Positions 20,614 to 32,881 are shown, counted from the stretch's first letter. The stretch is 64,000 nucleotides of DNA from Rhynchopus euleeides (GCA_963210315.1 OY723275.1:2046001-2110000), one strand, 5' to 3'. A program made the numbers and translations. Notes: generated by a model from the sequence alone, not told the origin.

Positions 20614-22370
20614 CAGGGGGGGGTCAAATAAACGTACTTAGTTGAATAGTAGTACTTAGCCGAATAGTAGTACTTATTTTTTTGGGGCTCTGGGGCACGT
20701 TGGGCCGTTGAATAGTAGTACTTACTTTTCACCCTTTTTTTTGGGAAAATTTTCCGTTTTTTTTGAGATTTTCTTTTTGGAGACACACAAATCTGCAAAC
20801 TTTGGGGCAAGGAATGGGGACAACGGGGTCTATTGGTGCCACTTAGGGGAACCAGGGTGCACGGGGTCCGTAGAGGGGGGAAGTGACCTACGCTCAAAGA
20901 TATGTCGTGACGAAGGGAATCGGGGCATCCCCCCTCAGACACATACGGACGGGAAACCAGCGAACCCGCAAACTCCTGCGGTCCAGAGGCATCAGAACCA
21001 CTGCTGAAGACCGCAAACCCGGAAACCCGCAAACTCCTGGGGTCCAGAGGCGTCAAAATCACTGCTGAAGAGCGGCGCGCATTAAACGACTCCTCATCTA
21101 CGGCGTCCGCAGTCCCTACCACCAACGAGAAGATGTGGACGGATGGCCCCAGACACACCTCACCATAGATGTAGCCTTCGAGGACCAGCTGAGCCCACCC
21201 CCCACCCCCCGCAGCCCCCTTCCCTGACGTTGTTTGACATTCTCTCCTGTTGTGCAGCACTGATCAACACACGCCCGCAAACCCGCAATCCAACTGCCCA
21301 GATTTCATCATCCACCAACAGAGCCAATAGCTTCGGCTGGTGTCCGACATAATGATGACGTCCGATGCTTTCATGTGCCTCCTGCTGATGGAATGCCTCC
21401 TGTTCAAGATATTCGAGGATGGGCCACCGCCATGCGCTCCCCGGCCTTCCTTCAACCAACTGGCCCGGGCCAGGGCACGCTGGTAGCCGAGCGCTTGCGG
21501 GATATGGGGTACGTGCTGAAGGTGTCGGGTGAGGAGGACGGGTTCGTGAAGAGCTCCCTTTGTCCGGACCTCACCTTCGCACCAAGCACAGAAACATCCC
21601 CTGAGGCTGGTGGTGCGGACCTTGAACCTGGGTTGGACGGGAAGGCAAAAGAGAGCACAGAGAAGCAGTCCACCCAAAAGAAAGTTGTGTCTCAGCCAAC
21701 CCAACAGTCAAGCATCTTGGCATGGGCGAAGCCGGTTCGTGTGAACTCTCTCACACAGACACAGCCTTCCCAGTCCTCCCAGTCCTCCGAAAAGAAGCGC
21801 GCAGCGTCCCCGACCACCCAGACTCCCAACAAACACCGCAGGCTCTGCAAAGGGTGTAGGAAGCCTGGGCACAACATGCAGACTTGCCCCAGCAAGCCCA
21901 AGAACTTGAAGAAGAAGTAAGTTGGGGCGTGCTGGTTGTGGCTTGTCTTTTTCACATCTTTTTTTTAAGCATCAACGCACCAACCAACCACCGACAGTGA
22001 AGCTGACAGCTCTGATGAACTGTGTATGCTTTCACTAACTCAACAAGAATGTCAACCAGGGGGGGGGGGCAATACAAATCAAAACGGTACGAAACCAAAT
22101 GAGGGGCGAGTGGTAGGACGAGAACAGAGCGGATACTCGACCGGAAGGCAGAAGAAGTGAGAGACGGACGACAGCAGTGACCAGCGCGCCCCTGGTGGAC
22201 CAAACAGCCCCGCAGAGCCCCTGCAAACAGCGTTTTTAGGAAAAGTTGAATAGACGTACTTAGTACGTCTATTCGCTCGCAAACTATTTATTAATTTTCT
22301 GGCGAGGTCGATTTAGGCCCGCGCGTTCGCCGAATAGTAGTACTAAGTACGTTTATTTGACCCCCCCCTG
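20614..22370. mobile_element. TIR transposon, CAGGGGGGGG family, with perfect 28-bp TIRs
   Basis: It is flanked by TA at 20612-20613 and 22371-22372. Both ends read inward CAGGGGGGGGTCAAATAAAC and stay identical for 28 bases. Subterminal GAATAGTAGTACTTA blocks occur at 20644-20730 and inverted at 22225-22345. The 1.76-kb interior carries the zinc-knuckle ORF at 21393-21920 and a ~60-bp duplicated segment at 20945-21070. The perfect TIRs suggest recent movement. TA duplication is compatible with the IS630/Tc1/mariner group, but no transposase is recognised, so the superfamily is open. Confidence 0.85.
21393..21920 (+). CDS. Zinc-knuckle (CCHC) protein encoded by the TIR transposon
   Basis: The 175-residue product from ATG 21393 is the last exon or a remnant of a longer protein: the frame is open back to 21259, just after a good acceptor (CCTGTTGTGCAG, ending 21257). 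The N-terminal part (MPPVQDIRGWATAM, then ERLRDMGYVLKVSG) is unrecognised. A Gln/Ser/Thr-rich linker follows. The C-terminus has a CCHC knuckle (CKGCRKPGHNMQTC) and a Lys-rich tail. Such knuckles at the end of element proteins bind nucleic acid. An upstream coding block near 20980-21170 (TRKLLGSRGVKITAEERRAL) could be an earlier exon. Confidence 0.55.
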   Translation: MPPVQDIRGWATAMRSPAFLQPTGPGQGTLVAERLRDMGYVLKVSGEEDGFVKSSLCPDLTFAPSTETSPEAGGADLEPGLDGKAKESTEKQSTQKKVVSQPTQQSSILAWAKPVRVNSLTQTQPSQSSQSSEKKRAASPTTQTPNKHRRLCKGCRKPGHNMQTCPSKPKNLKKK

Positions 22371-22372
22371 TA

Positions 22373-24998
22373 ATGTTTTTACTCTAACCCACCCGCTGTC
22401 GTAACACCCCCCTACTCCCCCCCACCCACCCTCCCCCCCCGCCCCCCCCTCTCGACCCACCCTTCCACACCGTAACCTGCTGGGGGCTCCATAGGGTACT
22501 CTGCTGGGGTACACCGGGTAAAAGTGTGTTTGCTATTTTAAAACGCAAGCTCCCGACATGTTAGGTGTATAGGATTTCATGTTTTGGGACATCTGAGTCC
22601 ACGGTGACCATGCTCCATCCAACGTAAAGTTCTACATACATGTCTAGTACGTACGGAAAACGCGGAAAAAATACCAAAAAACGCGGGAAATGACACGCGG
22701 CTTTTTTCCTGCAAAAACGTACGTTCCCCCGGAGGAAAAACGCGGAAAAAACGTACCGATACGTACCAAAAACGTACCAATACGTACCCACGACGGAGGG
22801 AAAAAAGAGTGAACGGGCAGCATGCCGTTCCTCTTTTTCCCCCCGTGTGGGGGTCCCCCCCTACCAGGCAAGGTGAAAAATGAAGAAACGGGCAGCATGC
22901 CGTTCTACATTTTCCCTTGCAAGGCAGGGAGGGCGCCCCCCATGCCAGACAGCAGCCACCCCTGGAGGGGCAACAACTGACGGGCATGGGGGAACGAGGT
23001 GGGTCTGGACCCGACACCGCCACCACACGCGCAGTGCACCTTTCGGATACACTGTCGTGAGTGGGGTGTGGGCAGTTCCCCTATCCTGTGAGCTCCTTTT
23101 GGACGAAGAGATGCAGCGGTTATCTGCAACCTTCGTCCTGGACTTGCCTCGGGGGGAACGCCACGGTTTACCGCGGGTCCCGACGAGGGCACTCAGGCAG
23201 GATCTTCACGCCACCCCGCACCGAGGTCCCTTCTCACGCGGCGTGTCTCCCAGGTTCATGGCGGCGTCATCAGGTCAGGCTTTGTAGTCTCTACACCATC
23301 AGTAGTAAGGGAAATCCTAAAACCATACATGAAATCCACCTTTTGGGCCGCTGGTGTACGAGGCTTGTTCCTCCAATTGAATCATGTTTGCTGTGTCAGG
23401 CAATATCAATACAGCCGCTGAAAGAAGTCGAGGTGTTGTGGATCTGCTGCTCACAGGAAGGATTCAGGGTGGATCACAAGACTGACCACCCTCTTTCCTT
23501 TGTCAAGTACCCTGTAAAACATCAGAACACCAAGTATCTTCCAACACTACATGTTCAAAGAGAGGAATCAGTGGAATCGGAAGGGGTCACCTACCACACG
23601 GACACAGTTCCCGCGACTAATAAATGCCGAGAGTTCCGGTGTCCGACCACCTGGTATTACTTGGCTCCATCCACCCAGTCATTACGAGGGGGCGTCCCTT
23701 GAAGCCAGTTCCGCAGAACTCAGACCCCCCTTAAAACCAATGTCCTGTGTAGACAACTACTTAGCCTGCCTGATGACGACACCAATTCGCTGGGAGAGAG
23801 GCCGCGGTCCAGGACCCCAATGGGGATGACGTGGCATTGTTTGACCGGATCGGTTGTGTAAGTGTGTAGCCCCCTCCGCCCTCTGTCCCTCCCCCCAGGG
23901 TGTGTGGCAAGCGAAGCGCAAACAGGCATAGCAAAAAAAGTGGAGCCCTGCAGGTAGACCCTCGGGGGACATCCCTGTCATCGGGTCACCTGAAATTTCC
24001 CAATTTGAAAATATGCAACAAGGCAATACGCGATGGGAGGGGGCACATGACCTGCACAGGGGTGGGGGGCAGAAGCAGAAGGCAGGGGGTGGGGTTGTGG
24101 TTGGGGCCATGGCATTTGATTACTTGACGCACACGAGGCGAGGGATAAGGTGGGAAGAAAGTCTTGCTGGCCTAAGACTAGCTATCTTAGGTTCCATTGA
24201 TCCTGGCTCACACCTGATGAGGCGCACCAGGGGAGGTTGTAGTGTGTTAGCGCCGAAACACAGCAAGCACCGGGAGACCACCACGTGGCGTCTGCATCTG
24301 ACGAGCTTGCTCTGATTTTACTTCAGGATTGTAGCATCCGGCGACACGTTGTCAATCATTACGATTACTTGTTGAGCTTTATTGCTCGAATTTCGCACAA
24401 GAGACAACCCGAACCTCACTTGGCCGATTTTCTCCCCACAACAAGGTCCGGCTTCCAAAACTCCGATTTGGTGTTGTGGAAGCCGGAGCCAACCTCATTT
24501 TTGGGGTCACATGAATGAACTCGGGGCGAAGCCTCGCGATTTTCTCACGACTGCCTTGGAAAATGGACAGTTCCAGACCACCAGGACCCGATGATGGGCC
24601 CAGAAAAGTTTGGGTCAATTTTTTGGGCGAAAATTCGCCAAGGCCAAAAAACAGCCATTTTCCGGAAATTCCGGGATCCATTTTAACGCGTTTTAGGGCC
24701 CAAAATAGGCTCAAAACTCAAAAATTCCTTCGAAATCGGGCTCAAACGTCCAAAATGGACCCCCCCCGGGAAAAAAATCGAAAAGGGTCTCCCTATACAC
24801 TCTGGATTTTAGGCCAATTTCCCCCCAAAAACGCGCAAAAACGCGCAAAAAATTCAAAAAACGCGCAAAAACGCGCAAAAAATCGAAAAAAACGCGCAAA
24901 AACGCGCAATAATTCCAAAATAACGCGGAATTTACCGGGAAAATTAATTATTTTTTTATTTCTTTTTTCACATGGTTATGAAAATATATTGTCCCATA
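22373..24998. other. No gene recognised; CGTACC repeat and AACGCGCAAA minisatellite
   Basis: At 22640-22795 the motif CGTACC/GGTACG recurs, next to GGAAAACGCGGAAAA; an inverted copy lies at 36262-36335. Two copies of the near-palindrome AACGGGCAGCATGCCGTT sit at about 22813 and 22889. At 24828-24910 AACGCGCAAAA is repeated about seven times. No protein family is seen. Confidence 0.5.
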
Positions 24999-25106
24999 GG
25001 GGGTCTTCGCTACGGGGTGACCGTCAGTGCGTTTTGGTGCATTTGCTGTTGAATTAGCTGAAAACTGACGGAGATTGACGGAGGATAACGGCCAGCGAAG
25101 ACCCCC
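24999..25106. mobile_element. 108-bp MITE, copy 1 (3-bp duplication ATA)
   Basis: The terminal inverted repeats are GGGGGTCTTCGCT. It is flanked by ATA at 24996-24998 and 25107-25109. The interior (GTCAGTG...GAAAACTGACG...) is closely matched by the copy at 49823-49931. Confidence 0.85.
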
Positions 25107-25141
25107 ATAGAAACGATATGTTACTGATATATTGCCATATA

Positions 25142-25797
25142 CAGTGCCGCAGAAAAGTTTCGAACGAACAAAAGTTTTAAAATTCTCCGTTCGAAAGTTT
25201 TTTCGTCTCAAAACTTTTGTTTTGTTTTAAAAGTTATCTATCCTGCATCATGGGAGTTTCCTAGAGGTGTGTGGGATGATGTGCCACATGTGCAACACTC
25301 CAGCGCTGTGAACAGGCAGTCTTTGGGTCAGGCGGGTGTCAGCATCCTTCAACCTCACTCAGGTTACTCCTATCTGTCCCCTATCGCCAGGTTTGCTGCG
25401 AGTTGCCAAAAGCGGATGAGTTTGCGGATCGCAGGCAGAGAGGCCAGAAGAGGAATGTCCAACCTCAACAGGGTCGTTATCCCCAGTCGAGTGGTTTCCG
25501 CAACCGAGCGGTCCATCCCTCCAAACCACACGACATGGGGGCCTTTTCGGGTCCACTGGATGCTGCTGACATCGCAAATAGAATGACCTCGACCTGTCCA
25601 GTCCTGTCAAGAAGTATTTTTAGTATCTCTCTTGTCAAGAAATCTTTGTCCGAAAACACTTCGGAGAAAGATCCTTGACTTTGAAACAAAGTATTGAACA
25701 AAAGAATGTTTTAAAATTTTTCGCGAAGCGCGATTTTCGTCTTAAAACTTAAAATTATCTTAAAATTTATCGTGTTCGAAACTTTTCTGTGGCACTG
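25142..25797. mobile_element. Tc1/mariner-like MITE (656 bp)
   Basis: The ends read inward CAGTGCC(G/A)CAGAAAAGTTTC and continue into GAAC. TA flanks both sides (25140-25141, 25798-25799). The CAGTG...AAAAGTTT terminus is typical of Tc1-like elements. The interior has no transposase frame. It lies 35 bp from the MITE at 24999. Confidence 0.75.
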
Positions 25798-26014
25798 TAT
25801 GGACCATATTGTGAAAGGAGATTTACAGTATTGCCATATATTGTTACAATCTTGCAATATATGGACCATTTTGTGAAAATATTGCCATATATGGGCCATA
25901 TTGTGAAATGAGAATTACAGTTTTGCCATATATTGTTACAATATTGCAATATATTGTGCATTATTGCAACATGTAAAACCCCATACATTTTACATTTTGG
26001 TCCATATATTTACC

Positions 26015-27214
26015 ATATGGGTTCGTTCATAAACACCCCCCCCCCCCCCAGATTGGGCCTTTTAGCCATTTTTGGGCGAAAATTGGGAAAAATCGCATTC
26101 ACCACCCTCGCAACCACCCTCGAGGTGGGAAAACAGGTTCGGGGGCACTTGGGAGGTCTTTTTCCGGCCATTTTTGTGCAAAAGACCCATAATCATGAGG
26201 GGAATGTATCATTTTTCCACGCTCCATTAGGCCGTCTCTGCGACTCTCCTGCCTTCTGGTATTTACCCGGACCAGAGCACATGTCATCCACGAGGGAACC
26301 AGGGACTCCTTTGATAGGGGCTTCGTTCGTTGCGCCTCCATTGACGTCGATACAGTTGCCAGAGTTGCGCCAGAGTGTCAGACCCCTAACAAAAGTCAGA
26401 ATGAACCATCAGAGTGGAGCAAATCCTGCAGTTCCTCCCGACGTGTGGTGGTCCTACTGGCTGCGGCAGATGTTTTCACTCCGTCTGGGGGCTGCCCTCC
26501 CGAGTGCAGTAGCCACCAGTCGGATGGCCTTGTGTGACACATGTAATTGGTCGTCGAGCTGTGCAGATGATACCCGTCTTTCACCACACTCGTCCGCCAT
26601 CGTCTGGTTATACCAGACAGTGTCCTTCCAAAGCTGCAATGAGCCCAGGTAGATGCCTGATTTGCGGGACCCTCATTTGTGCATCCGAATCAGCACACCG
26701 TCGAACACTGGTTCGTATCGATGTTGTCCTCTGTGAATCGTAGTGGGTCGACCGCCGGGGCTCACGCTTGCCTCGAGAACACCCTGTACCTACGGGCATG
26801 TTACACTCTTCTGACTATCCGTCATCCCGGAACCCGTGGACGATGTGGCGTTTGCTCTCCAGGTTGAAGTCCTGTCATCTGCTGAATGATGCTCGGTGCC
26901 AGCATACCGAGACACTGACTACGACCACTCCGCGAGCAAGCTGATCCCTCATCTGTTTCGTCGAACGAAGACTTACGCCGATTTCGACAGCTCTTTTGTG
27001 ATCCGGTACCAGGCTCGCGAGAAGGTATTTTTCCCCATTTCTCGTGCCAATGAGAGAGCAAAATGGACTCCTGGGTCCCCCGTGGCCCACCCGGACCCCC
27101 CGAAGTGCAGGTGGGGGGCAGACGAGGGTGGTGAATGCGAGTATTCCCAATTTTTGGCCAAAAATGGCTAAAAGGCCCAATCTGGGGGGGGGGTGTTTAT
27201 GAACGAAGCCATAT
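26015..27214. mobile_element. Long-TIR element (~1.2 kb), ends TTCGTTCATAAACACC
   Basis: Inverted arms of about 90 bases lie at 26015-26110 and 27125-27214: ATATGG(G/C)TTCGTTCATAAAC, then poly-C, then AGATTGGGCCTTTTAGCC and CGCATTCACCACCCTCG. The target is AT-rich CCATAT-repeat DNA (25800-26014 and 27215-27320). No clear direct duplication and no coding region are seen. Confidence 0.7.
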
Positions 27215-27394
27215 TTTGACAATATGTTAGACCATTTTGCAAAATGGTGTCACTGCAATAATAAAACAAGAAGAATATATCCAATATAAAACCCATATTT
27301 CAATACTGACAATATATTTGTATAACCATGGAGGATTCTTCATATTCCTGGATTTCCCGAATTTCCTGGATTTCCCCCGGCCCCTTAGGCGGTT

Positions 27395-27487
27395 TCAGGG
27401 CGGACAGGGCGGACATGCCCGGACCCGGAAATCCGGGTGTCCGGATGTCCGGGTCCAATTTTGACCCCCCCCCCCCCCCGGACATTT
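27395..27487. repeat. GGGCGGACA / GGTCCGG block, copy 1
   Basis: A short block rich in overlapping GGACAT and TCCGG words ends in CAATTTTGAC plus a C run, just left of the first palindromic element. A longer version with repeated GACATGTCCGGGCGGACAT palindromes is at 28129-28303. Confidence 0.6.
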
Positions 27488-28128
27488 CACGGTGGGATCT
27501 TGTAAATTTTACATGTATAACTACAAGTATATACATGTATTATACATGTATAATACTTGCATGTCAACTATTATACATGTATAATACATGTATATGCCTG
27601 AAATATACATGTAAAATACATGTATATCAAGTAAAAATACAAGTATAATACTTGCATGTCAACTATTATACATGTATTTTTACTTGATATACATGTATTT
27701 TACATGTATATTTCAGGCATTTACATGTATTTTACATGTATAATACTTGCCATGCAAGTATTATACATGTAAAATACTTGCATGACAAGTAAAATACATG
27801 TATAATACTTGCATGCAAGTATTTTACTTGTCATGCAAGTATTTTACATGTATAATACTTGCATGACAAGTATTATACATGTAAAATACATGTAAATGCC
27901 TGAAATATACATGTAAAATACATGTATATCAAGTAAAAATACATGTATAATAGTTGACATGCAAGTATTATACTTGTATTTTTACTTGATATACATGTAT
28001 TTTACATGTATATTTCAGGCATATACATGTATTATACATGTATAATAGTTGACATGCAAGTATTATACATGTATAATACATGTATATACTTGTAGTTATA
28101 CATGTAAAATTTACAAGATCCCACCGTG
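27488..28128. mobile_element. Near-perfect palindromic element, copy 1 (641 bp)
   Basis: The whole element is one inverted repeat with its centre near 27808 (CTTGCATGCAAG). It starts CACGGTGGGATCTTGTAAAT and ends with the reverse complement. TT flanks both sides (27486-27487, 28129-28130). It is built from TACATGTA, ACTTGCATG and ACAAGTA words, themselves palindromic. No coding capacity. Its terminus CACGGTGG is shared with the elements at 38130 and 48579. Confidence 0.88.
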
Positions 28129-28303
28129 TTCCCGAATTTCCCGCCCGGACATGTCCGGGCGGACATCCGGACATCCAGAAATGTCCGCCCCGGACAGGGC
28201 GGACATGTCCGGGCGGACATTTTCTGGTGTCCGGATGTCCGGGCGGACATGTCCGGACCCGGAAATTCGGGAAATCCAATTTTGACCCCCCCCCCCCCCC
28301 GGA
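28129..28303. repeat. GGACATGTCC palindrome block, copy 2
   Basis: It is dense in GGACATGTCCGGGCGGACAT-type palindromes and ends in CAATTTTGAC plus a C run directly before the second palindromic element. This repeats the order seen at 27395-28128, so block plus element look duplicated. Confidence 0.7.
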
Positions 28304-28995
28304 CACGGTGGGATCTTGTAAATTTTACATGTATAACTACAAGTATATACATGTATTATACATGTATAATACTTGCATGTCAACTATTATACATGTATAA
28401 TACATGTACATGCCTGAAATATACATGTAAAATACATGTATATCAAGTAAAAATACAAGTATAATACTTGCATGTCAACTATTCTACTTGTATTTTTACT
28501 TGATATACATGTATTTTACATGTATATTTCAGGCATTTACATGTATTTTACATGTATAATACTTGTCATGCAAGTATTATACATGTAAAATACTTGCATG
28601 ACAAGTAAAATACATGTATAATACTTGCATGACAAGTAAAATACTTGCATGCAAGTAAAATACATGTATTTTACTTGCATGCAAGTATTTTACTTGTCAT
28701 GCAAGTATTTTACATGTATAATACTTGCATGACAAGTATTATACATGTAAAATACATGTAAATGCCTGAAATATACATGTAAAATACATGTATATCAAGT
28801 AAAAATACATGTATAATAGTTGACATGCAAGTATTATACTTGTATTTTTACTTGATATACATGTATTTTACATGTATATTTCAGGCATATACATGTATTA
28901 TACATGTATAATAGTTGACATGCAAGTATTATACATGTATAATACATGTATTATACTTGTAGTTATACATGTAAAATTTACAAGATCCCACCGTG
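28304..28995. mobile_element. Near-perfect palindromic element, copy 2 (692 bp)
   Basis: Same termini and internal words as copy 1, with about 50 additional bases around the centre. GA flanks both sides (28302-28303, 28996-28997). The left half pairs with the right half almost throughout, so the strand could fold as a single hairpin of about 340 bp. Confidence 0.88.
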
Positions 28996-29143
28996 GACAT
29001 GTCCGGCCAGGACCTCAATAGTTTGATTTTTGGTCCAGAAAATAGTTTGAAATTTTTTGAAATCTGGGTGCCCAAAAAAAATTCCTAAGACCGGCGATTT
29101 GTAGGGGGATCCTTTCGAATTTTTTTTTTGGAGAAGGGTAAAT

Positions 29144-32100
29144 CAGGGTATAAGATAGACTTTTTTTCTGGCGCCGTTTCCCGGTTTTTCTGGTTTTGAA
29201 AATTTTTCGCGCGCGCCTTCGGCGCGCGCGACCCGCGCAAACCCTCCCAGAATCTGAGAGGCCCGGTGCCTGCGCGCGTCCTGTCGTACTGAGGCTGCTT
29301 GGTGGGGCAAGCGCAGCAGGTTCTACTTTTTCTTCTACGAACTCTTAGCACAAAGACATGCACAACACAAACAACAATGCTCTAAGGGGCGGGGCAAGAG
29401 GTCAGGGGAGGGGGAAGCAGAGAGGAAGGGAGGAGGACGGGGGCGGGGGGGGCGGCGGAGTGAGCCGGCGGGGAGGGGGGGGGGGGGCGCACGAGCCCCG
29501 GCACCAACCGACTCAGGATCACACCCACCATGGTTGTGCCAGGCTCTGCCGAACAGCAGTGGCGTGTTGCTGTGCCGCCCGCAGCTCCCCGAAGGGACAG
29601 TAGCTGAGCTTTCGTTCTTCCGATGTGAATGCGTCCACGTACTGACGGAGCGCCGCTTCCGGAATCCCGTCCGGAGTGACACTACCCTCCATACAGATGG
29701 CCAGCGTGTTCTGCAGCTTGGCGTCGCCCATACGGTTGCTGAGCCTGTTCTTGATGATGCGGAGCTTGGAGAACATCCGCTCAGCACTACTTGTCGACAA
29801 GGGGATGGTCAGCACAATCTGCAGGAGACGCCAGGTGTGCGGGAAGGCGAGACGGTTCAGCTGATTCTTCAAGAATGCTTTGATGAGAGTGCTGAATCTG
29901 CGGCTGCGGGTATCCTCCTGTGTTTGTGCGGTCTCCTTCAGCTTCATTCGCACGTTGGCCAGCTCCAACTCCAGCAGACCCCGCTCTTCGGCCGGGAAGT
30001 ACGGTGCACTCGGTTCCGTCTCCTTCTGCACCCCGTCGGCATCCTCAAATGTCATCACCTTGGGCTCGCAGAAATGATCGCAAAGTGCTTTGAGCTTCTG
30101 TGCCGCTGCTGCTGCGTTGTCGAAGTCGGGGCACCAGGGATCATACACAGAGAATGCTGCAAGCACCCCGAAGTCATCCATCAGCCCCTCGATCTCCTCC
30201 TTCAGGGTACGGAGGTAGGGCTTTGCGTACTGCTCGTGATACTGTGCCACGAACTCCTCCGTGATGGGAGGGCAAGAAGGCCGGGCGTCATTGATCAGTA
30301 TCCAGCAGGATGCGTAGGTCGGAGACAGGTCGGGTCGTTCTAACAGCTTTCCGATCTTGCATGCATAGTGTGTCGCGATGCGAGGGAGATCACCGAAACA
30401 CAGGCTTGCATGCTGTATGCACCGCGAGAAGGCGCCAAGACAGTGCATCACCTCCCGCATCAGGAATAACCCGACGAGGGTGCTGCTCTCCTGGTACACC
30501 GCACGCAGGGCAACTGCCTTCTCATGATCCAGCTTGTTGATACACATGACCACCCCTTTGAGGCAGTCAGTCAGACTCTGCGCACAACGCTCATGCGAAC
30601 ACCAGCGGGTGTCTCCAACACTGCACAAGTCGCGCTCACGCCAGAACCCGAAGCCATCGATCCTCTCCAAAGCGGACATGCATTCCCGAAATCACCGGAG
30701 TTTGCCTGTGCCATTCCCAGCACCCCTGTACAGCAAGGCAAACGTGCTGGAGACAAGGTCGTAGCTTGCGCGGATGACAGGGTGGTCCTTGGCAGTGTGC
30801 ATCGCAACAAGATTGAGTGCATGCGCCCGACAAGCCGCCCAGAAGGAGTACGGTGCTTTCCGTACCTTCACCTGCAACTGAACACCCTTACGACTCCCGC
30901 CCATGGTGTTGCACGAATCCGACGCAAACGCAAGCATCTTGTTCCAGAAACCGTCGCCAAGGTCGTCGAGTTGTTGAATCAAGAAATCTGTGATGTTTGT
31001 CGCAGTCTGTGATGTGTTCAGCGGAGTCATGCGCCAGAACAGTTCGTTGGTATCAAAGGTGGTTGGGTCGATGACCCGGATCAGGATGCAAAATTGCGAT
31101 TGGCGTGTCACATCCTGCGTCTCGTCCGTGATGATGGATACGAACGGGGATCTTTCAATCTTGTGCTTCACTTCCGCCATGGCGTGGCTTGCCATCAGAC
31201 CCACTACTTCGTCGTAGATTGTGTTCGAGGTGAGGTTGTGGTATGTAGCATTGAAAGACTTTACTTCTGGGGAAGTGTAGCTGTCACGCACGCGGAGGGA
31301 TGCGAGGGTCGTCGTGAGGGCTTCGTTGTTGCTGCAACAGTACTGTACGTCGTGCAGCAGGCGGCAGAGCATCTCGGTGTTCTGAAGCTGCTTCACCTTA
31401 GAGTTGACCCAGGCCCTCTGGTGAGCTGTGGAGCGGATCTCTCCTGCAGTCCCATGTCGGCGCACCGAGTCTTCTCTTGCCAGCCACTGTGCCCACTTCT
31501 CGGTGTGCTTCTGTCTCGTTGCCTCGGTGTGCTCCTTCGCGCGGGAGGTGAAGCGGCTCTTCACCTCATTCCATGGCAGGCACCGCCCGACGAAGACACC
31601 GCGCTTGCTTGCGTCAAAGCAAGCGCGGCACGCCAGCCCCTCGGGTGTGGGTTTTGCCCACGCGTGGGATTCGCGCAGCATTCCCATCACCCGGCTGTCC
31701 CCCTGGATGTCCTCCGGGACATGCACCATCTCGCTGGCGCGGGGGAAGGGCTCGGCAGGCGCATCCAAGCCGACGGGCCCCGCGTACTGCGCCATCAACT
31801 TTGCCTCCACGTAGGCGTAGACCTCGTGCTTGTGGAGGGAAGGGTACAGGCAGTCGTTGGAGTTGCGCACGGGGGTGGTGGTGTAGCCCCTCGCGCGTTG
31901 GCGCTCATTGGCGATCGCGGCCTCCAGAGCTTCAGCTGATCTCTCCGCATTATCATCAGCTGCCATCTCGACCTCAACTTGCCGTGCAATCGCAAGATCT
32001 GCGACGAGGGCTGGGGCCTGCTGTGTCGGGGCAGGCGCCGGCACGGCCTCGCTCTCCACCAACGGCATTTCGTCTGCCTTTGTCTTTGCCAGTTTGACGA

Positions 32101-32873
32101 GGCTACTCAGGGGCTTCCTCATATGAGGTGCCACCTCGTCGTCCGCGCGAGCAAGAGCATCGAATGCCTTGCACAGCGCGACAAGGTGCCTGTTTGAGGC
32201 GGCTTGGTGGTTGCTGAAGCCGCGGATCGAGCACTGGTTGCAGAGGAAGGCGTGCAAGTTGGCATATCGGTCTTGCCCGGGGTACTTGCCCGCCTTCCAC
32301 TGGTCATACCCAGTGTGATACTGCGGCCCGCCCACCTCCTGCACCGTCCCCCGCACCGCCCTCTGCGATGCAAAGCCAAACGCGCCCAGCTGGGCCTGAT
32401 GCGCTCTCCGCTTTGACATATCTTCTTACAGTATGCCTGCAGGCGCGTGGGGGTGTGGGTGTGTCGGGTGCCACCAGTCAGACACCTGACATGTGAAGGC
32501 TCGGTGTGATCCCTACGGAGGACGGTTCTGTGCCAGTTCTGCGGGACCATCACACAATGGAGGATCTCGAAACTTCAAAACAGAAGAGACCTGCATGACG
32601 AGGGCATCACCACCCACCGGGCCCCACCGGGCCACCCGCTAGGTCCATTTTTTCTTCTCCGCTTCTCTGCCTTCTTTGGACTATTTGAGCTCCGTGCGGA
32701 TCACGATGGGGTCACTTTCTATTTTTTTCTGGCGTTTTTTCTGACTGTTTTACTGTCCCAAAGTTACAAAAAAAACGCCAAAAATGAGACCGGCCTTTTT
32801 TTTTTTTCCAGAAAACCGGGAACCGGGAAACCCTGGTTTTGAAAACCGGAAAACCAGACCTATCTTATCCCCT
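29144..32873 (-). mobile_element. hAT transposon, full length (3.7 kb), 8-bp duplication
   Basis: The TIRs start CAGGGTATAAGATAG (29144) and CAGGGGATAAGATAG (right end, reversed). The duplication GGGTAAAT is at 29136-29143 and 32874-32881. A GC-rich foldback (CGCGCGCGCCTTCGGCGCGC) lies near 29208. The transposase gene is on the - strand. Two shorter relatives lie at 39829 and 41997. It has inserted into a dispersed repeat (blocks TAGGGGGATCCTTTCGAA and TTGAACGTTTTTGG), whose intact form is seen at 33077-33250. Confidence 0.92.
29519..32419 (-). CDS. hAT transposase with one in-frame UGA
   Basis: The frame opens with MSKRRAHQAQLGAFGF (ATG 32417-32419), runs 575 codons to a TGA at 30692-30694, then continues in the same frame to 29519, for about 965 coding positions. 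A BED-like Cys/His region lies near residues 55-80. Catalytic blocks are SIITDETQDV (first Asp), FASDSCNTMGG (second Asp) and CRAHALNL (CxxH). After the stop come CSVGDTRWCSHE and the C-terminal dimerisation block LTIPLSTSSAERMFSKLR with NRLSNRM. In the shorter copy at 41997 the equivalent of the TGA is TGT (Cys), so this stop is best read as a point mutation. It cuts and pastes hAT-family DNA; the present copy is probably inactive but could mobilise relatives if readthrough occurs. Confidence 0.88.
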
Positions 32874-32881
32874 GGGTAAAT

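Noticed and set aside
30692-30694. UGA reassigned to an amino acid in this genome
   Set aside because: The sister hAT copy has TGT here, and the kinase and the 57146 gene end in TGA with no further homology, so UGA behaves as stop.
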